This document shows, piece after piece, positions 22,632-37,600 of a stretch of DNA of 64,000 nt (position 1 is the stretch's first letter; every line of letters starts with the position of its first letter). The DNA is from Siphonodentalium dalli. Lineage: Eukaryota > Mollusca > Scaphopoda > Gadilida > Siphonodentaliidae. The stretch covers positions 173,176,310-173,240,309 of the forward strand of contig CP136064.1 in assembly GCA_032622095.1 (NCBI GenBank). Reading direction: 5' to 3'. The notes under the pieces were generated by a model that made no database searches, had not been told where the DNA came from, and saw only the letters and a list, made by a program, of their open reading frames with translations. The position numbers and the translations under genes were made by a program.

Positions 22632-25600
22632 CTGAAATATAACAATATAACCCTTTCTATACTAAATGGATTCTCCCATCAGTTATAAAATTATATATTG
22701 GAATAGCCTATTATTCATCATAATAATTATTCACAAAATACAAGCAGATGCCAGACATAAATGAAAGCGTCAATGACACTGTAGCTCAACGTGGGGAGGC
22801 ATTAATAATTTTATGCTGAGCAGTCAATAGAATGATAAAGAAGGAAAGTCAAAAAGTTTCAGCAAATTAATGTGGGCCGATGGATTCAAATGTGAAATCC
22901 AAGATGGCTCCAGGTGCCCATGTTTTTTAACATATTTCAGAAGAATTGGACAGCTTCCATCTAGAGGTCACACCAAAGAAACATGAAATTTGTGGGATTA
23001 GGGATGTGGCATAGGATTTTAATCATGAAAAGAGTAAAATCCAAGATGGCCACTGGTGACCATGTTCTTTAACAAAATTCGGAAAATATTGTTGGCTCCC
23101 ATCTAGAGGTCACCCTGAAGATCCTTATGATATATAGTGACAATCACATGAGGGATGTGGTCTGTAGGGTGTACCAAAGGATTTAGTCATGCAATTAGTA
23201 AAATTCATGATTGCTGCCATGGCCATGTTTTTTAATAAAAAATCTTTCAAATTCGATAGCTCTCATCTAGAGGTGATCCTAATCACGCCTGTAAATTTAC
23301 ATAACATTTCTTAAATATATGCGGGCTGCAGGGTGCGCCAATGGATTAAAATTTGAAATAATCAATGGCTCCCATCTAGAAGTCACTACGAAGATCTGTA
23401 TGAAGTTTGATGACGATCAGATTAGGGATGTGGCCAGTAGGGTGTGCCAAAGGATTTAGTCCTGCAAAGAGTAAAATCCAAAATGGCTGCTGGTGGCCAT
23501 GTTTTTCAACGAATTTTAGGAAATAATCAATGGCTCTCATCCAGAGGTCACCCCAAAGATCCATATAAAGTTTGGTGGTAATCAGATGAGGTATGTGGTC
23601 TGTAGGGTGTGCCAAATGATTTAGTCATGTAAAGAGTAAAATTCAAGATGGCTGCTGGCAGCCATGTTTTTCATCATAAATCGCTAAAATTTTATAGCTC
23701 CCATCTAGAGGTGATCCTAAACATCCCTGTAAATATTCAAAACATTTCTCCAATAAAAGCGGGCTGCAGGGTGTGCTTATAGATTCAAATTGCTGGCGGC
23801 CATGTTTTTAAAAAAAAATTGGAAAAAATTTATGGCTCCCATCTAGAGGTCACCCCGAAGATCCATATGAAGTTTGGTGATGATCGTATGAGGGATGCGG
23901 CAAATGAAATTGTTGATGGATGGACACACACATGCACAGACGACAAACACAACCCATGGCAATAGCTCAAACTTTACAATGTAAAGTTGAGCTAAAAAAC
24001 AAGATATAAGTGAGTGCAAAAGGATTCTTATTAATTGGAGGGAAATAATCAGATAATAATTTAAACAAACAACAAGTTTGTTGAACTTATTATCTGAACA
24101 TTTCCTAATGGAACTACTTGTCAATGAGAATTTAGTAAAGAAAGGGTTAAAGGAGTACTGTACAGATACTCCAACCATTTATGGGACCATCTCCTTTTAT
24201 CCTCAACATGAATATATGCAACAAATGAATGAAATACATTGTGGAAATACACTCATGTGCACTATGAACATGGTAATTATAATGAAAATGAATTTATGAC
24301 TCCAGTCATAAATTTATTTTCATTATAATTACCATGTTTTGCATGGTTCATATTTTGCACTAATCAGTGACACTGTAGCTCAACTTCTGGAGGCATTAAT
24401 AATTTTATGATGAGAAGTCAATAGAATGATAAAGAAGGAAAATCAGAACATTTCATTAGTGAAGGGATTGTATTGTGTAGATGAAATTATTTTCATTTCA
24501 AACATTTCTCCAATAAATGTGGACTGCAGGGTGTGCCAAAGGATATTCATGATGGCTGCTAGCGGCCATGTTTTGTTTTTTTAATTTGAAAAATGGACAG
24601 CCCCCATCTAGAGGTCATCCCGAAGAACCATTTGAAGTTTGGTGACAATCAGATGAGGGGTATAAGGTGTGCTGCAGGATTTAGTCATGAAAAGAGTAAA
24701 ATCCAAGATAACCACTGGCATCCATGTTTTTGAATGAAATTCAGACAAATTTGACAGCTTCCATCTAGAGGTGATACTAAACACGTCTGTAAAATATGGA
24801 AAACAACATATAACAAAGTTACAGGATATGTCATCATGATCTCCAATTGGCAGACGGAACACTCAGGAAATTAATGAGGAAACAATCGTAATTCAGACAG
24901 AATTCATTTGGCTGGCAAAGTGTTGTCCATGAGAAGGCAACAGACAAACGGTCTATGGACAAATTGATCAATGGACAAACACTGAGATTATTTTTCAAAA
25001 ACATATTTTCTGACCCCACAATGCACTTTGGAGCTGTTTAAAAATGAAAGTGTTGTGAGGTTAACATAACCCCACAATGCAGTTGACAGACACGCAAATC
25101 ACTTCCTAGCGTACCTGTCATAAATACGGATGGACACCAACCCATGGCAATAGCTCAAACTTGACTTTGTCAAGTTGAGCTAAAAATACAACTTAGAGCA
25201 CAAAAATCAGAATCCAAGCAAATACTGTGCCATTTGTATTGATTGTATTTGATAGCTCCCATCCAGAAGTGATCCTGAATATGCCTGTACATTTTCAAAA
25301 TATTCCTGCGATAAATTTGAAATTCAAGATGGCCGCTAGCACCCGTGATTTATAACAAAATTAGGACAAATTTTATGCCTCTCATCTAATGGTCACCCCG
25401 AAGATCGATATGAAGTTTAGTTACTATCGGATGAGGGCTTTGGCCTGTAAAGGTTTGCCGAAAGATATACTAATGTAAAGAGTAAAATCCAAGATGGCCA
25501 CTGGCAGTCATGTTTTTCAATGAAATTCAGAAAAAATTGACGGCTTCCATCTATTGGTCACCCAGAAGATCCATATGAAGTTTGGTGACGATCAGATGAG

Positions 25601-28600
25601 AGATGTGGGCTGTAGGGTGTTCCAAATGATTTAGCCATGCAAAGATTATATTCCAATACAGCAGGGTTTCCGTTAGTACGGCTCAGCGTCCGTAGGACGG
25701 CCTCATTCCCCTCGCATATTATCTGTTTGGTTCATACATATACCAAATGTCAGTCGCAATGTCGTAAACAATTCCGGTTACAACGGGAGTTCGGGTGTTA
25801 AATAGAATACTGGTGAAAAAGCGGGTCAAATAGCGACGTTAGATACAGCGTAATGCATGTCGCGGTAACATCAAAAAATGTCGGACTGCTGAATATGCAT
25901 ATTTTTGTGTACGGGATGAAACTACTCATGCTCGAAAATCCCGTGATATCGTAGGATTACATAATTTGATCAAAGAACGCCGAATTTCTTAGTCGGGACA
26001 TTTTTATGCACGGGATTTTCATGAATGAAACTGCTCCTCTCCGAGATCCCGTGCTATCGTACGGTGGTACATAATAAATGGGTCCCCCTGCAGAGTCCAT
26101 GAGGTATAGAACGGAGTTTTAGCCAACGTGTTATAAAATATAATTTGGCGGGAGATGTGAACACGTGCGTCGTTGATTGTGCTTGGGGACAACGCAACTA
26201 TTATTTACCGTCCTTTGACATTATCTCCATATTGGGGAGGGGGTACGTATGTGTTTGTCTTTATCACCCATGTATGTAATATGGTTCAAATGAATGGTGT
26301 TGTTAACTTGTCACTATGAATTCCCACTATAAAGACTGATTTCGGGACAGGTTCCGTTTTACTGTGAAATAAATCACGTTGGGATTTTGTTGACTATGCG
26401 CATAATAAGCAATTGCGGTCGTCAGTTTATGGACTAATATATAGAGACTAGTGAACAAGCTACGCGTTCCGAGTGAAAGATGTCCCTACCCACAGGTATT
26501 AGGCACAATTTTTGCTTTTAAATTTAATAAAAATCTCTTTTTATTAATTTTTTTTGGTGCCAAATACCTGTGTCGCTACCATTCGTATTTTGCCGCTATA
26601 AATAGCTCCTGCAGTATGACGTCACAGCGCACAAATAGTTTTACGATTGACAGCGTATATCATGTCAGTTTCATTTTCACAGAAGCTGCTTGCAATTCTA
26701 GGAAATACTTTATTCAATTCTCCTTGCTATCTATTATTGGTCAATGCATAGATGTTTTGTAGTGTTTAGATTCATCGGAATCTTATTGTATAAATTTGTA
26801 AACAATAACTAGTAGCTTGTTCATTTATATATAATCTTCAATCAGACGGCAGTCTTATGTGCGTAATTAGTTGATTGATTATCTGGATACCATCAACAGA
26901 ATTAATGCACCCACGGAAATGATTGACTTGCGTAATATATACGTAGCTTTGGTTGCTTTGTGAGACTCTTATGTGCAAGGAAATTGCTACTTTTCAGTGT
27001 CAAATAACAAAATTTTCGCCCGACGGGACGAACCATGGTCGTCCCGTCGCGTTATGTGTTTCCCCAATACGGACTCATTAATTTTCCCCTCGCGGAAACC
27101 CTGAATACAGCCATGTTTTTCTTCTGAAATCGCTCAAATTTGATTGCTCCCATCTAGAGGTGAATCTAAACATGAAAGTAAATTTTCAAAACAATTCTCC
27201 AATAAATATGAGCTGCAGGGTGTGCTGATTGATTCAAATTAGAAATCCAAGATAGCTGCTGGCGGAAATGTTTTTTAATGAATTTCGGGGGGAAAAATGG
27301 CTCCTATTTAGAGGTCACCTAGAAGATCCATATTAAGTTTGGTGATGCTCGCATGATGTTGCCTATATGTTGTGCCGAAGGATTTAGTCGTGAAAAGAGG
27401 TACTCTGTTATCAGAAATCACCAAAAAGTTTGTGCTTCCCTACACAAAAAGTTGGAATTGAATGAGTTAATCGTAAAATTGGTAGACTGTAAACACTAAT
27501 GCAAAAACTGTCAGCTCATGACATCAGGGACAGGATCTTTTTACAGGGCACTTTTTATTCAGAGTTTTTCTGTTGTCAATAACACTGTATCCTCCAAAAT
27601 GCTACCAGTATGGTTTGTGACCTATTGTCACAGAAATATGATACCTCTACAGTTATGCACATGACAAATGCTACAGCTTTAACAAAACATACTACAGTAC
27701 TAATATTCTAATGCATTTATTGCCCAAATTATGAAATGATTTATCGCACTAACAGCATAATATGATAGCCCACATCGAACACTCCATGAAATAAAAAACC
27801 CTGGTCCGAAAATTGCCATAAAATGTCTTACTTTAACTTTGCAAACTCCCAAGAGAATTTTTCAACATAATGCAAATTCTGTACTGATGACATAAGCTTA
27901 CAACACACGCTTTATAATGAGTTGCTCTAAAAATTAAACAAACAAAACAATCTCAAATATACCAAAAAATATAACAAATAAAACAAATATTTTCAGAGCT
28001 ATATCGTCAAACTTTGCATAGGTATGTTTTGAAATACCTCTTACAGAGTTATGAATACAAAATTTTGGGGTTCGATCGAGCCATGTCCGTTTAAGATTTT
28101 TATACCCTAATGTTGAGTTTGTATGGAGTCCTGATTTCACTCAGTTAGAGCTTCAAAGTCTAAGACCCTTTTCAGATAGACACAGATGTATGATTAAGAA
28201 ATTAAGTAAAACAAATTCTCACTCTGCGCTGTCATAAAATCAGCAAAATTCCAGATCATCTCTCCGACCAAGTATTTCTTTCTGTAGATGTCAAACACCT
28301 TATGGTGCTCCCTCATCAAGTCCACCTGAAACTCCTCTGTGAAAACAAATGAAGGCGCCTGAAAAAGAAAAAGTGAACTCAGTATTAAAAGGCAGCGTCG
28401 CAAGTAGTATCAAATTGAAGTAATCTTATACTGTTATGTTCTGAAATGGTAAGGGGCGTAGGCAGCTTATTGTGCACCAGGCCATCATAAGGCGACCAGC
28501 GATGGTGAAGCTGAAATTCCAGATTTGTGTTGGGAGGGTAACCTGATTCACGTATCTCGACAAATTTTTCAGTTGCTTATAGTGCTCAGTGGTTTCATGG

Positions 28601-31600
28601 TGAATACAACCTCTGTTTGGTCTTACATCCACTAATAAAACTCACATTGTTACATGACCCAGAGACAGTAACTATGCCAAAAACACAACCAACCAAGTGA
28701 TAAGATTTGCATGCACTTAAATATTCCTGTTTTAGGTTTTATTCTTTAGATTTAAACCCTTAAGAAGTGAAATGTTCTGCTGGGGTCTTGATGTAAAACC
28801 AATGTAGTTGTAATTTTCAGAAATGAAAGTTGAATGTTATATTTTTGAAGTGCGCATGCTTTCAAACTACTAAACTATCAGTTTGGAAACATGAATTAAG
28901 TCCACAATAATAACTTTTAATGCATACTCTCAGGTGTCTAATAATAGTGTCAGCATGATTATTAATTTTGGAGAAGACTCCCAACGATCACTATTATTTG
29001 GCATCGAGACATAGAGTAAAATTTCCATCACTATTATTAGGCCATCACAGTTATTAACCACCTGAGGGTAGGTTAAAACCATGGGAGTGAGCCTGTCAAA
29101 CTAAATTTCTTGCCTTATTGGCTTCCCTACACAACCATGAGTAACATCCTATACCTAATGTATATCAGCGATATTGAGTCCATCATACTCAAAGAATATG
29201 AGATTTCAAATCTCTGTCCTTATATTTATATCAACAAATGTTAACCCATTGCCAGTCATTTCACAGTAAAATTACATGTGAACATGACAATTAAGTGAGA
29301 ATTACCATACTTTATACCTGATGTATTCCAGCAATAGTGTCGGCACCATACTCAGTCATGATGATTGGTTTTTTATGCTTAGCTCTCCAATCCTCGATCT
29401 CCTCTGCGACTTGAAGCTTTATAAGCTCTGTGTGACCTACGTCGCTGTACCAAGCAATATATCTGTTAAAGCAGATAACATCCACGAACTCAGTCTGCAA
29501 TTGAACATATTCATTTTAATCTTTTATAAAATTTAAAATGTAGTCCCCATTTGGTATTGTTAACCGTTTTATTACTGAACAGATATTTGGGCGAGAACGA
29601 CACTATCTTTTCCTTACTGTCACATTGTCCGAGTTCTACTAGTATAGGCATACAAAATAATATAGTAAGACCCTGATAGCAGTGAGTGAGGCTAAAATTT
29701 CAGTTGTTCTTCCAGACCTTGTTAGATTTGAAATTTAGAACAAGACATCTTCAAACCCGTGTTTTTTTTCATTCACAAAAACGAAAAGCAGAGTGATTCA
29801 AAATTTATATGATCAAATCGAATCAGCAGCCCGATCAAATTTCAAGCCATACCCAAATGCAATATATTCTTTAAGAATTGGAATTGCACTGTAGTGTTCA
29901 CATTGTGTCAGGTAAGACTAAATATGTGCCAGTACTATTATAGTATTATTTCTGTCCAATCAACAGATATTCATATTTTAATATCTCTCCCAAATTACAG
30001 ATGTTATACAAAAACTATAGTGATGTGTAAATACTTTGATGGAGTTGTCTCATTCATATAGCGAACAAACATATTCAACATATTTTTTTTCCCAAAATGA
30101 TACTTTTTGACGTGGTTGGATGTTTTGGCAATACTGCTACATTCTTCTGGTAAGCATAACACCAGAGTTTTGTTATATCACATTATAACTTTGAGCTAAA
30201 GTATATAAAGAGCCTGTTAATTGTTTAAACAAATTAGCTTCTTGCTACATAATGACAATGGGCTCTTGAAAATGAAGTAATTATATTATTGACAATCAAC
30301 AGGAGAAGCTAGAATACAAAAGAGTACATTGCACTCACCACTCTGTCCAGGTGCGGCAGCTTGTTAGCAACAAATGTAACAGGCCTAGTTTTGTCCAATG
30401 CATGAGTATGAGAAATCACTGCCCTGAAAGGAAAGAAATATTTAAAGTCATATTTTGGACCTTCAAGTTACTCTACACAATCATAACAGTGTACAGATAA
30501 CATAAATACAGAGTTAGCACTGGCATTCTTGTAACTGGAACAGCTACGCAGTCAATTTCCCATTTCTAATACCCACATGCATGGCCCAGAAACTCTATGC
30601 AAGCAATCATTTTATTCACATATACTATGTCGGGGAAACTTTTAGTGAGAGATGAATGCTTAAGTTCAATAAACATTACAGCAACAACAATCCATAATCT
30701 TAGAAGTGACATTTAGCAATACTAGTCCAGGCGCTTGGTGTAGAAATATGGAGATATGGAGGCATTCGCGGGAGGTCGTTCCTTAGCAACAGTTGCTAGG
30801 CAACTACCCGACACAAAAGAAATGCACATATGACGGATATTATGGCAGTAGAATCCTCTTATAATCAGCTCGCTTTAATCCATTTCATCACACTGATATG
30901 CATTGTTTATTCTGTTTTAAATATGGAATAGAGGGTCCTCATTGGGGGTGTACGCCAACATAGAATTTCCCCAATACACCCAAATTCCTAAGTTTAGGAC
31001 ACTTTGCACCCCCTCCCCACCTTGGGTTGAAATTTATATATGTGACTTTTGATCTAAAACAACAAATTTCACACTAAATACTAGCTAGTTAAAAAATCAA
31101 ACTATTGAAAAATGTTTAACATGTTTGGTGTGAAATTTCTAACTAATGTTGAGTCAGCTTCCAACTGAAAATTTTGACCAAAAAAGTTGGATAGGTGAGA
31201 CACCCCATAAAAATTACAACTGTAGACCTTGGGAAGAAAATCTAGAGTTTTTGACACTCTAAAACGTTTATGGTACTACATAATTTTGATGATTAAAACA
31301 AAGCATTGTGTGAAGTTTTTAAATAATGTTGTGGTAAGAGAGCGTAATATACCTTTGCCAGACAGTCGCGTGTTAAGTCTGTTTCCGATTCCAAGAAATG
31401 AAGTTTGATTTGTTATATATGACTTTAATACATCTTTCTTGGACATATAATGCTTGTACATTACACAACTGTCCCCTGGTAAGGCTACCGCGATAGGATA
31501 TAGTATCATATAAGCAGATAGAGTTATTCCCCTTGAGTAGCCTGCTGTCGCGGCCTCGCGGGTACCAGCCGTTGTTTGAATAAACATTGCGTAACATGAC

Positions 31601-34600
31601 ACGAGACTCTGGAGATTCCTAGTTAAAATGTTATCTTTTCAGTGTGCGCTCAAACTTCTAAATCAACTATGCATTGTTAAATATACAACAATTTCTGTAT
31701 AGTTTGACTCTTCAGTTACAAAAATCCGACGGTAAACACTCAAATTATAATAATATTATATATTCGTATACTAGTATCGATCTGCCGGTCGAAAAATGTT
31801 AAGCAAGACAGAACAAGTGAACTGCATTGCATCATAGCCGCATGGGCCGGGAGTGGGGCTTGGAGGGCTGCAGCCCCTCCCAACGTTTTGAAAGCTCAAT
31901 ATTCAGGCAAATTGAATGGTATTTCAGGTGCAAATTAATGTATATTACAGTATTTTTTCACATTTCTGCCCGAATTATACACACTTAAGGTTAACCGTAC
32001 ACATTTTTTAGCTTTAGCTAGCCGACCTTTTAAAATTCTATGAGACTTTATTAAGTATTCAATTTCAGCAGGATTTAATTTAAATTTGTAATTTGTATTT
32101 GTAAAATTTATACCCAGTTTGTGGGAAGTGAGAACAATATATATTTATTATAATGATATAATCATCAGTTAATATAGAGTTCAGTGGGGGCGTATTTTCG
32201 TTAATAATTTACGGTTAAAACTTTTGAAACGCTCTTTAAGGTTTCACGTTGTGCGTATTCTGGCGCATAACACCAATTAATTTCTGGTAAAACTGGCCAC
32301 CAGGCTGAGATGGATGTCAGCATAAACTTATGAGATTGGTTATATCTCACAACTTAGGATTTAGATATAAAAAGTATGGATGGTGTTCACTTTCTGCAAT
32401 GTTCTAATTCAGTGTCATTATTAACTTGAACAACTGTTCAATGACTAGCGCTGGGACAGTTGGGTTTTTTTCCTAACCTGTTAACCGGGCATTAACCTAA
32501 CCATAATCGGTTAACCGTGACCAGTATTACCCTCAGTACGAGATTGAATACATACTATATACTACATACTATATCGGCAAAACAAATGTTTATTACGCGT
32601 CCCGGAAACGTTGATATACATGCGATCACAAACGATGTCTTGGACATACAACGCGTTCCCGGTACAGCGATCAAATAGTTGTAAATCGATGTTTACGGGA
32701 GTTTCGCACTGCATAACGCTTGCTTGCAAAACCTTCAACGACGAAATATAGTCCCCCCCCCTGTGTGTATCCCGGGGCCCCCGGGCACGATTAGCCCAAA
32801 CAATGTACTGAAGATAGGCATACTGTTGTTTAGTAATGTTAAGTGTTTGGGTATAGCCTATAGGCAGGTATGTATTAATCACAGTGGCTACACGATGTTA
32901 CTTCAATTATTTAATAAATAAATTCAAACAAAATTAAATCGTCGTGATTCATTACTCAAGCCCCAGCCAGTGTTTAGGAATTAACGTTATCACTAGATAT
33001 CCTCTTATTTCCCACTCCCAGTAGGCCTGTGTTTTTTTCTGGATGTGCGACTTCATATTGGATGTTGATCCAGAATAAACGAATCGCCTTCGGCAGGCCT
33101 TGCATACCGCCCATTTCTTCTTCCTTTTTTTTTCTTCGTCATCTTGAATTATATGACTAAATGTCCCCAAACGTTTGATTTCCGTTTGTGTAGGTCTTCT
33201 GTCATCGCTTTGAGACGAACTAATGGTAATGACAAGGGGGGGGCAGATTCAAGAAAACAGACATAATATTGATGACGTAGTAAAAGTCTAGACTTGATTG
33301 CTTTGATGTATGCCGCGGTGCGCGTGCAGCCGGAACGTCATGTAATGCCGCCAAAGGAAATTGGCATTGAATGTGTAGCAAGTGATTCACAGACTGACAC
33401 AGATAAGAGTGTTGTTGTTGGTTTCACGTCTAGAAAAGCCACCGGTGATCAAACAGGCATGTGTTGTGGGGTATATGAATACACAATCAATTATAACGCC
33501 AAAATTATGGTCTTTTATAGACATCCCGCATTACAGTTTTATGCATGATGACTCCAACCGTTCCACCAGAGACGAGGGTTTTTACTCTATGTTGAGTAGA
33601 TCCATGTGTCCTGGATTTCAACATTACACGAATTGCTACAATATTCAATTACCATTACACGGGCACAATTGTGAGCCATGTCATGTTTTAAATATCTCAG
33701 TTTGAATAACTTCTAAATGTTGGAAATTTCTTTACGCCCACAATCTATCCGAGTCTGGATTTATAAATTTATCTCGACCGTCACGGGGATCGCTCCCCCA
33801 TATAAAACGTTGTGTTCGTATTTGGAATTAAGTTGAATACAAGTTAATTGTATGGGTACATAACATACAGATATGTTCACAAACATGCATGAGTTGGAAA
33901 TAAGCAGAATGCTATGCATCTTTGCAATCACAGGAACCCGCCATTAAACTTCAAAGGTAATTAAGCTTTTACATTTTAAAAGCAATAGTTTATAGTGCTT
34001 CATAATGAGTTATTTTGTATTGTTTTAAAATATAAAAGCTTACCTTTGATATATTTCATGGTTAGTCGTAAATGTGAAATCACTTATTCTTATTGCACAG
34101 TATATATCTAGATAATAGTTAATTTATATATTTTGTTCTTTGTGTATAGTGTATATATTTGTTCGGCAAGCATGAAACGTTTATGTAAGAATGTTCAAGT
34201 CATATTATCTGAAGTATAAATAAATTATAAGACACATCTATGGTTCATGCATTATCCTTTCCCAATACAACAAAGTTATGGAGACACAGACTCAGTATGA
34301 TTATTCATTGCCGCGGTGTCATATGCGCTTAATTTAGTGAGCGTGAACAAATACCCATTTCTTATCGAAATGTCCATTTATCGATCGGAATGGCTTTAAG
34401 TTGAATACAAGTTAATTATATGGGTACATAACATTCAAATATGTATGGGTACATACATTGGGATATTCCTCAACAAATCAACTTGAAGCGCGGCATGAAA
34501 ATCGATTCAGATTTTCGCCCATGTCGGGGTTGGAACCCTTGCCAACCTGGTGTATTCCAGACTGTGATGATCGTATCCACAACCTAAGTAGCACAATATA

Positions 34601-37600
34601 TAAATTATACTGTTCGGGTATTAGTGGCCTAATAAACATTTACAGCGCCGGAATCAACAAACGGCGAATATTCGGGTACTGCCAGTAAACTCACCTAATA
34701 AACTAGACGCGTGATTCCGTCTGGTGTATAAGTGCCGACAACACAAAGGGATTACCGTTACGTAAGTAATTACTTTGTTGATGCACCGTCTGTCCTGACT
34801 CCTGACAGCCGTTCAGAATTTGTGCAATTGTTAAACTAGTCGCATATTGTTGGTATATCTTTGAAGTTAGGAGCATAGATTTTGATTATCTTATCTGTTA
34901 ATTAAAAAAAGAGTACCGTTTAACTTTTATTTATATCTGAGAAAGATCGGCAGAATTTGTATCAAAACTTGAACTATGTTTTAAATAAGTTAGAAAGGGA
35001 GCTTAACATTAAAACAAAATCCATCGCAATACTGCTCCTGGAAACTCATAATTGCATGCAGTAGGACACATTACTTCAGTCGTCAAAATATCCACTTTCG
35101 GACTCGATTTCTGGAACGACCTTCTAGAATGGGGCGCACATTTCAGTCTATTATTGTAGATATGTCTTTTGCCAATAAGTCGGTACATAATATGATGGGG
35201 AAAAAATAATGGTTGTCAGTGAAATAATAGCTCAAAGTTACAGCGGTTCACTACCACTATCCGAGTCGGCGGACGGACATAATTATATATAAATTAAATT
35301 TGCTGCCGAAAAACTATGATATTTGGCGTCATTTATCGTAGCTGGTTTGTACAAATCAGCTGATGTTTTTACATATTCACGAAGGTCTGTCTTTTGCCAA
35401 CAAGAATATATACGATATGATGGGGAAAAAATAATGTTTGTCAGTGAAATCATTGCTCAAAGTTTCAGCGGTTCACTACCACTATCCGAGTCGGCGGACG
35501 GACATAATTATATAGAAATTAAATTTGCTCCCAAAAAACTATGATATTTGGCGTCATTTATCGGAGCTGGTTTGTACAAATCAGCTGATGTTTTTACATA
35601 TTCACGAAGGTCTGTCTTTTGCCAACAAGAATATATACGATATGATGGGGTAAAAATAATGTTTGTCAGTGAAATCATTGCTCAAAGCAACTGCGGTTCA
35701 CTACCGCTATTCGAATCGGCGGACGGACATAATTATATAGAAATTAAATTTGCTGCCGAAAAACTATGATATTTGGCGTCATTTATCGGAGCCGGTTTGT
35801 ACAAATCAGCTGATGTTTTTACATATTCACGAAGGTCTGTCTTTTGCCAACAAGAATATATACGATATGATGGGGTAAAAATAATGTTTGTCAGTGAAAT
35901 CATTGCTCAAAGCAACTGCGGTTCACTACCGCTATTCGAGTCGGCGGACGGACATAATTATATATATAAATTAAATTTGCTGCCGAAAAACTATGATATT
36001 TGGCGTCATTTATCGGAGCTGGTTTGTACAAATCAGCTGATGTTTTTACATAATCGTGAAGGTCTATCTTTTGCTAACAAGTACATACACGACATGGTGG
36101 GGAATAAATAATATTTATGGTGAAATCATTGCTCAAAGTTAGTGCGTTCACTACCGCTCTTCGAGTCGGCGGCCGGACATAATTATTATATAAATTAAAT
36201 TTTCTGCCGTAAAACAATATACAGTTGTCGCCCGTTGTCGAGGGAGACATTGAGATTTGTCACCCGCTCGAGAACGGAATGTCTCCCGAGGAGCGAAGCT
36301 CCGAGGGAGACATTCCGTTCTCGAGCGGGTGACAAATCTCAATGTCTCCCGAGAAGAAGGGCAACAACTGTTTTGTTATCCGATTATACCACAGAAAATA
36401 TCCTTGCCATACACACGTACGATGTTGCACTGAGTCATGAGTGCTTTCTTTCCCGATTATGTATATTTTCAGTAACTACTTATCGTCCCATAGGATTTCT
36501 GTTCCATAAACGATAGTCAAGCTTTTAAGCGTTTGATAATCCGCGTTTATTTACGATCATTTTGGTGGTCAAATCGTCAATATCGGTCCATGCAATGTAA
36601 ACCAATAAGCCATATAGGTATGTTCTCGTCTTCTGCAATGCATATTCAATGTCGTCTTGTGCGCGCAATTTACTCGCGATGTTCATTTCATAACGGTCTT
36701 CACCGAAAGCTATTGGGAAGTTGTCAATTTTATTAATGTACATTCATATGTGTCAGTGCTCATGGCGATCCTCACATAAAATACTTCTATGATCACATTG
36801 CAGACATCGCAGAAGATAAGCGTACAGTACCACTCATTCGCGACAAACGTATGCATTACGTTGTCTACCAGCGAACATTTATAACCAACCAACCTAAAGG
36901 GATCCTCTCTTTCAATCTTGCATCATAATGTCGACATGAACAGATTGAATCACCGAGATGCTGCGATGTAAAAAGTAAATAATAACGCTTGTCCGATAAA
37001 AGTATCAACTTAAAACTTAAGAATATTAGTGTTCACAAAATATATGCAAATTAGCAAACACCACAACTGGTGTGTTTTGCGAATACGTGGGGTATATAAG
37101 GCCAAAAAAAAAAAAGGTTTTGGTTCTCAGGCACCGCCGCATTGAATAAAAAGGGCCGCATTAGGCCTTTTTATTGCAATGCCCGATGTTACGACAAAAA
37201 AACTTACGAAAAAAAAAATTTGAAAAAAAAAAAAAAAAAAAATTTTTTTTGGGGATTTAATCAACATGTCCATAGCAGATATGTGTTGAATATTAGTGTG
37301 CATTGAGCTCTAACATGTAATGTGTTAAAAAGTGACTTGCAGGCTTACAACATAAAGTAGATGACTACAATTAAGAAAATGATTAGCTGATCCTCATGCT
37401 CTTCTTACAATTAGTCATTGTGAACAACTTACACTAATTGTAACTTTATACAATTGAAAGGCACAGGACTAAATTCAGGATCACATATTAGAATGGGGAG
37501 TTATCAGTTTTTAGACAACAATAACAGTAGTTAATGTCAGGGGCATTATATATTGTTAGGTAATCCCAGTCATACACTGGTAGTACAATGTCATTTTTAT

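Noticed and set aside
28426-28632. 68-codon minus-strand frame with IWNF, reminiscent of GUSB exon 10
   Set aside because: Only four residues match. The true exon 10 is at 28358-28223 and this lies in the intron before it.
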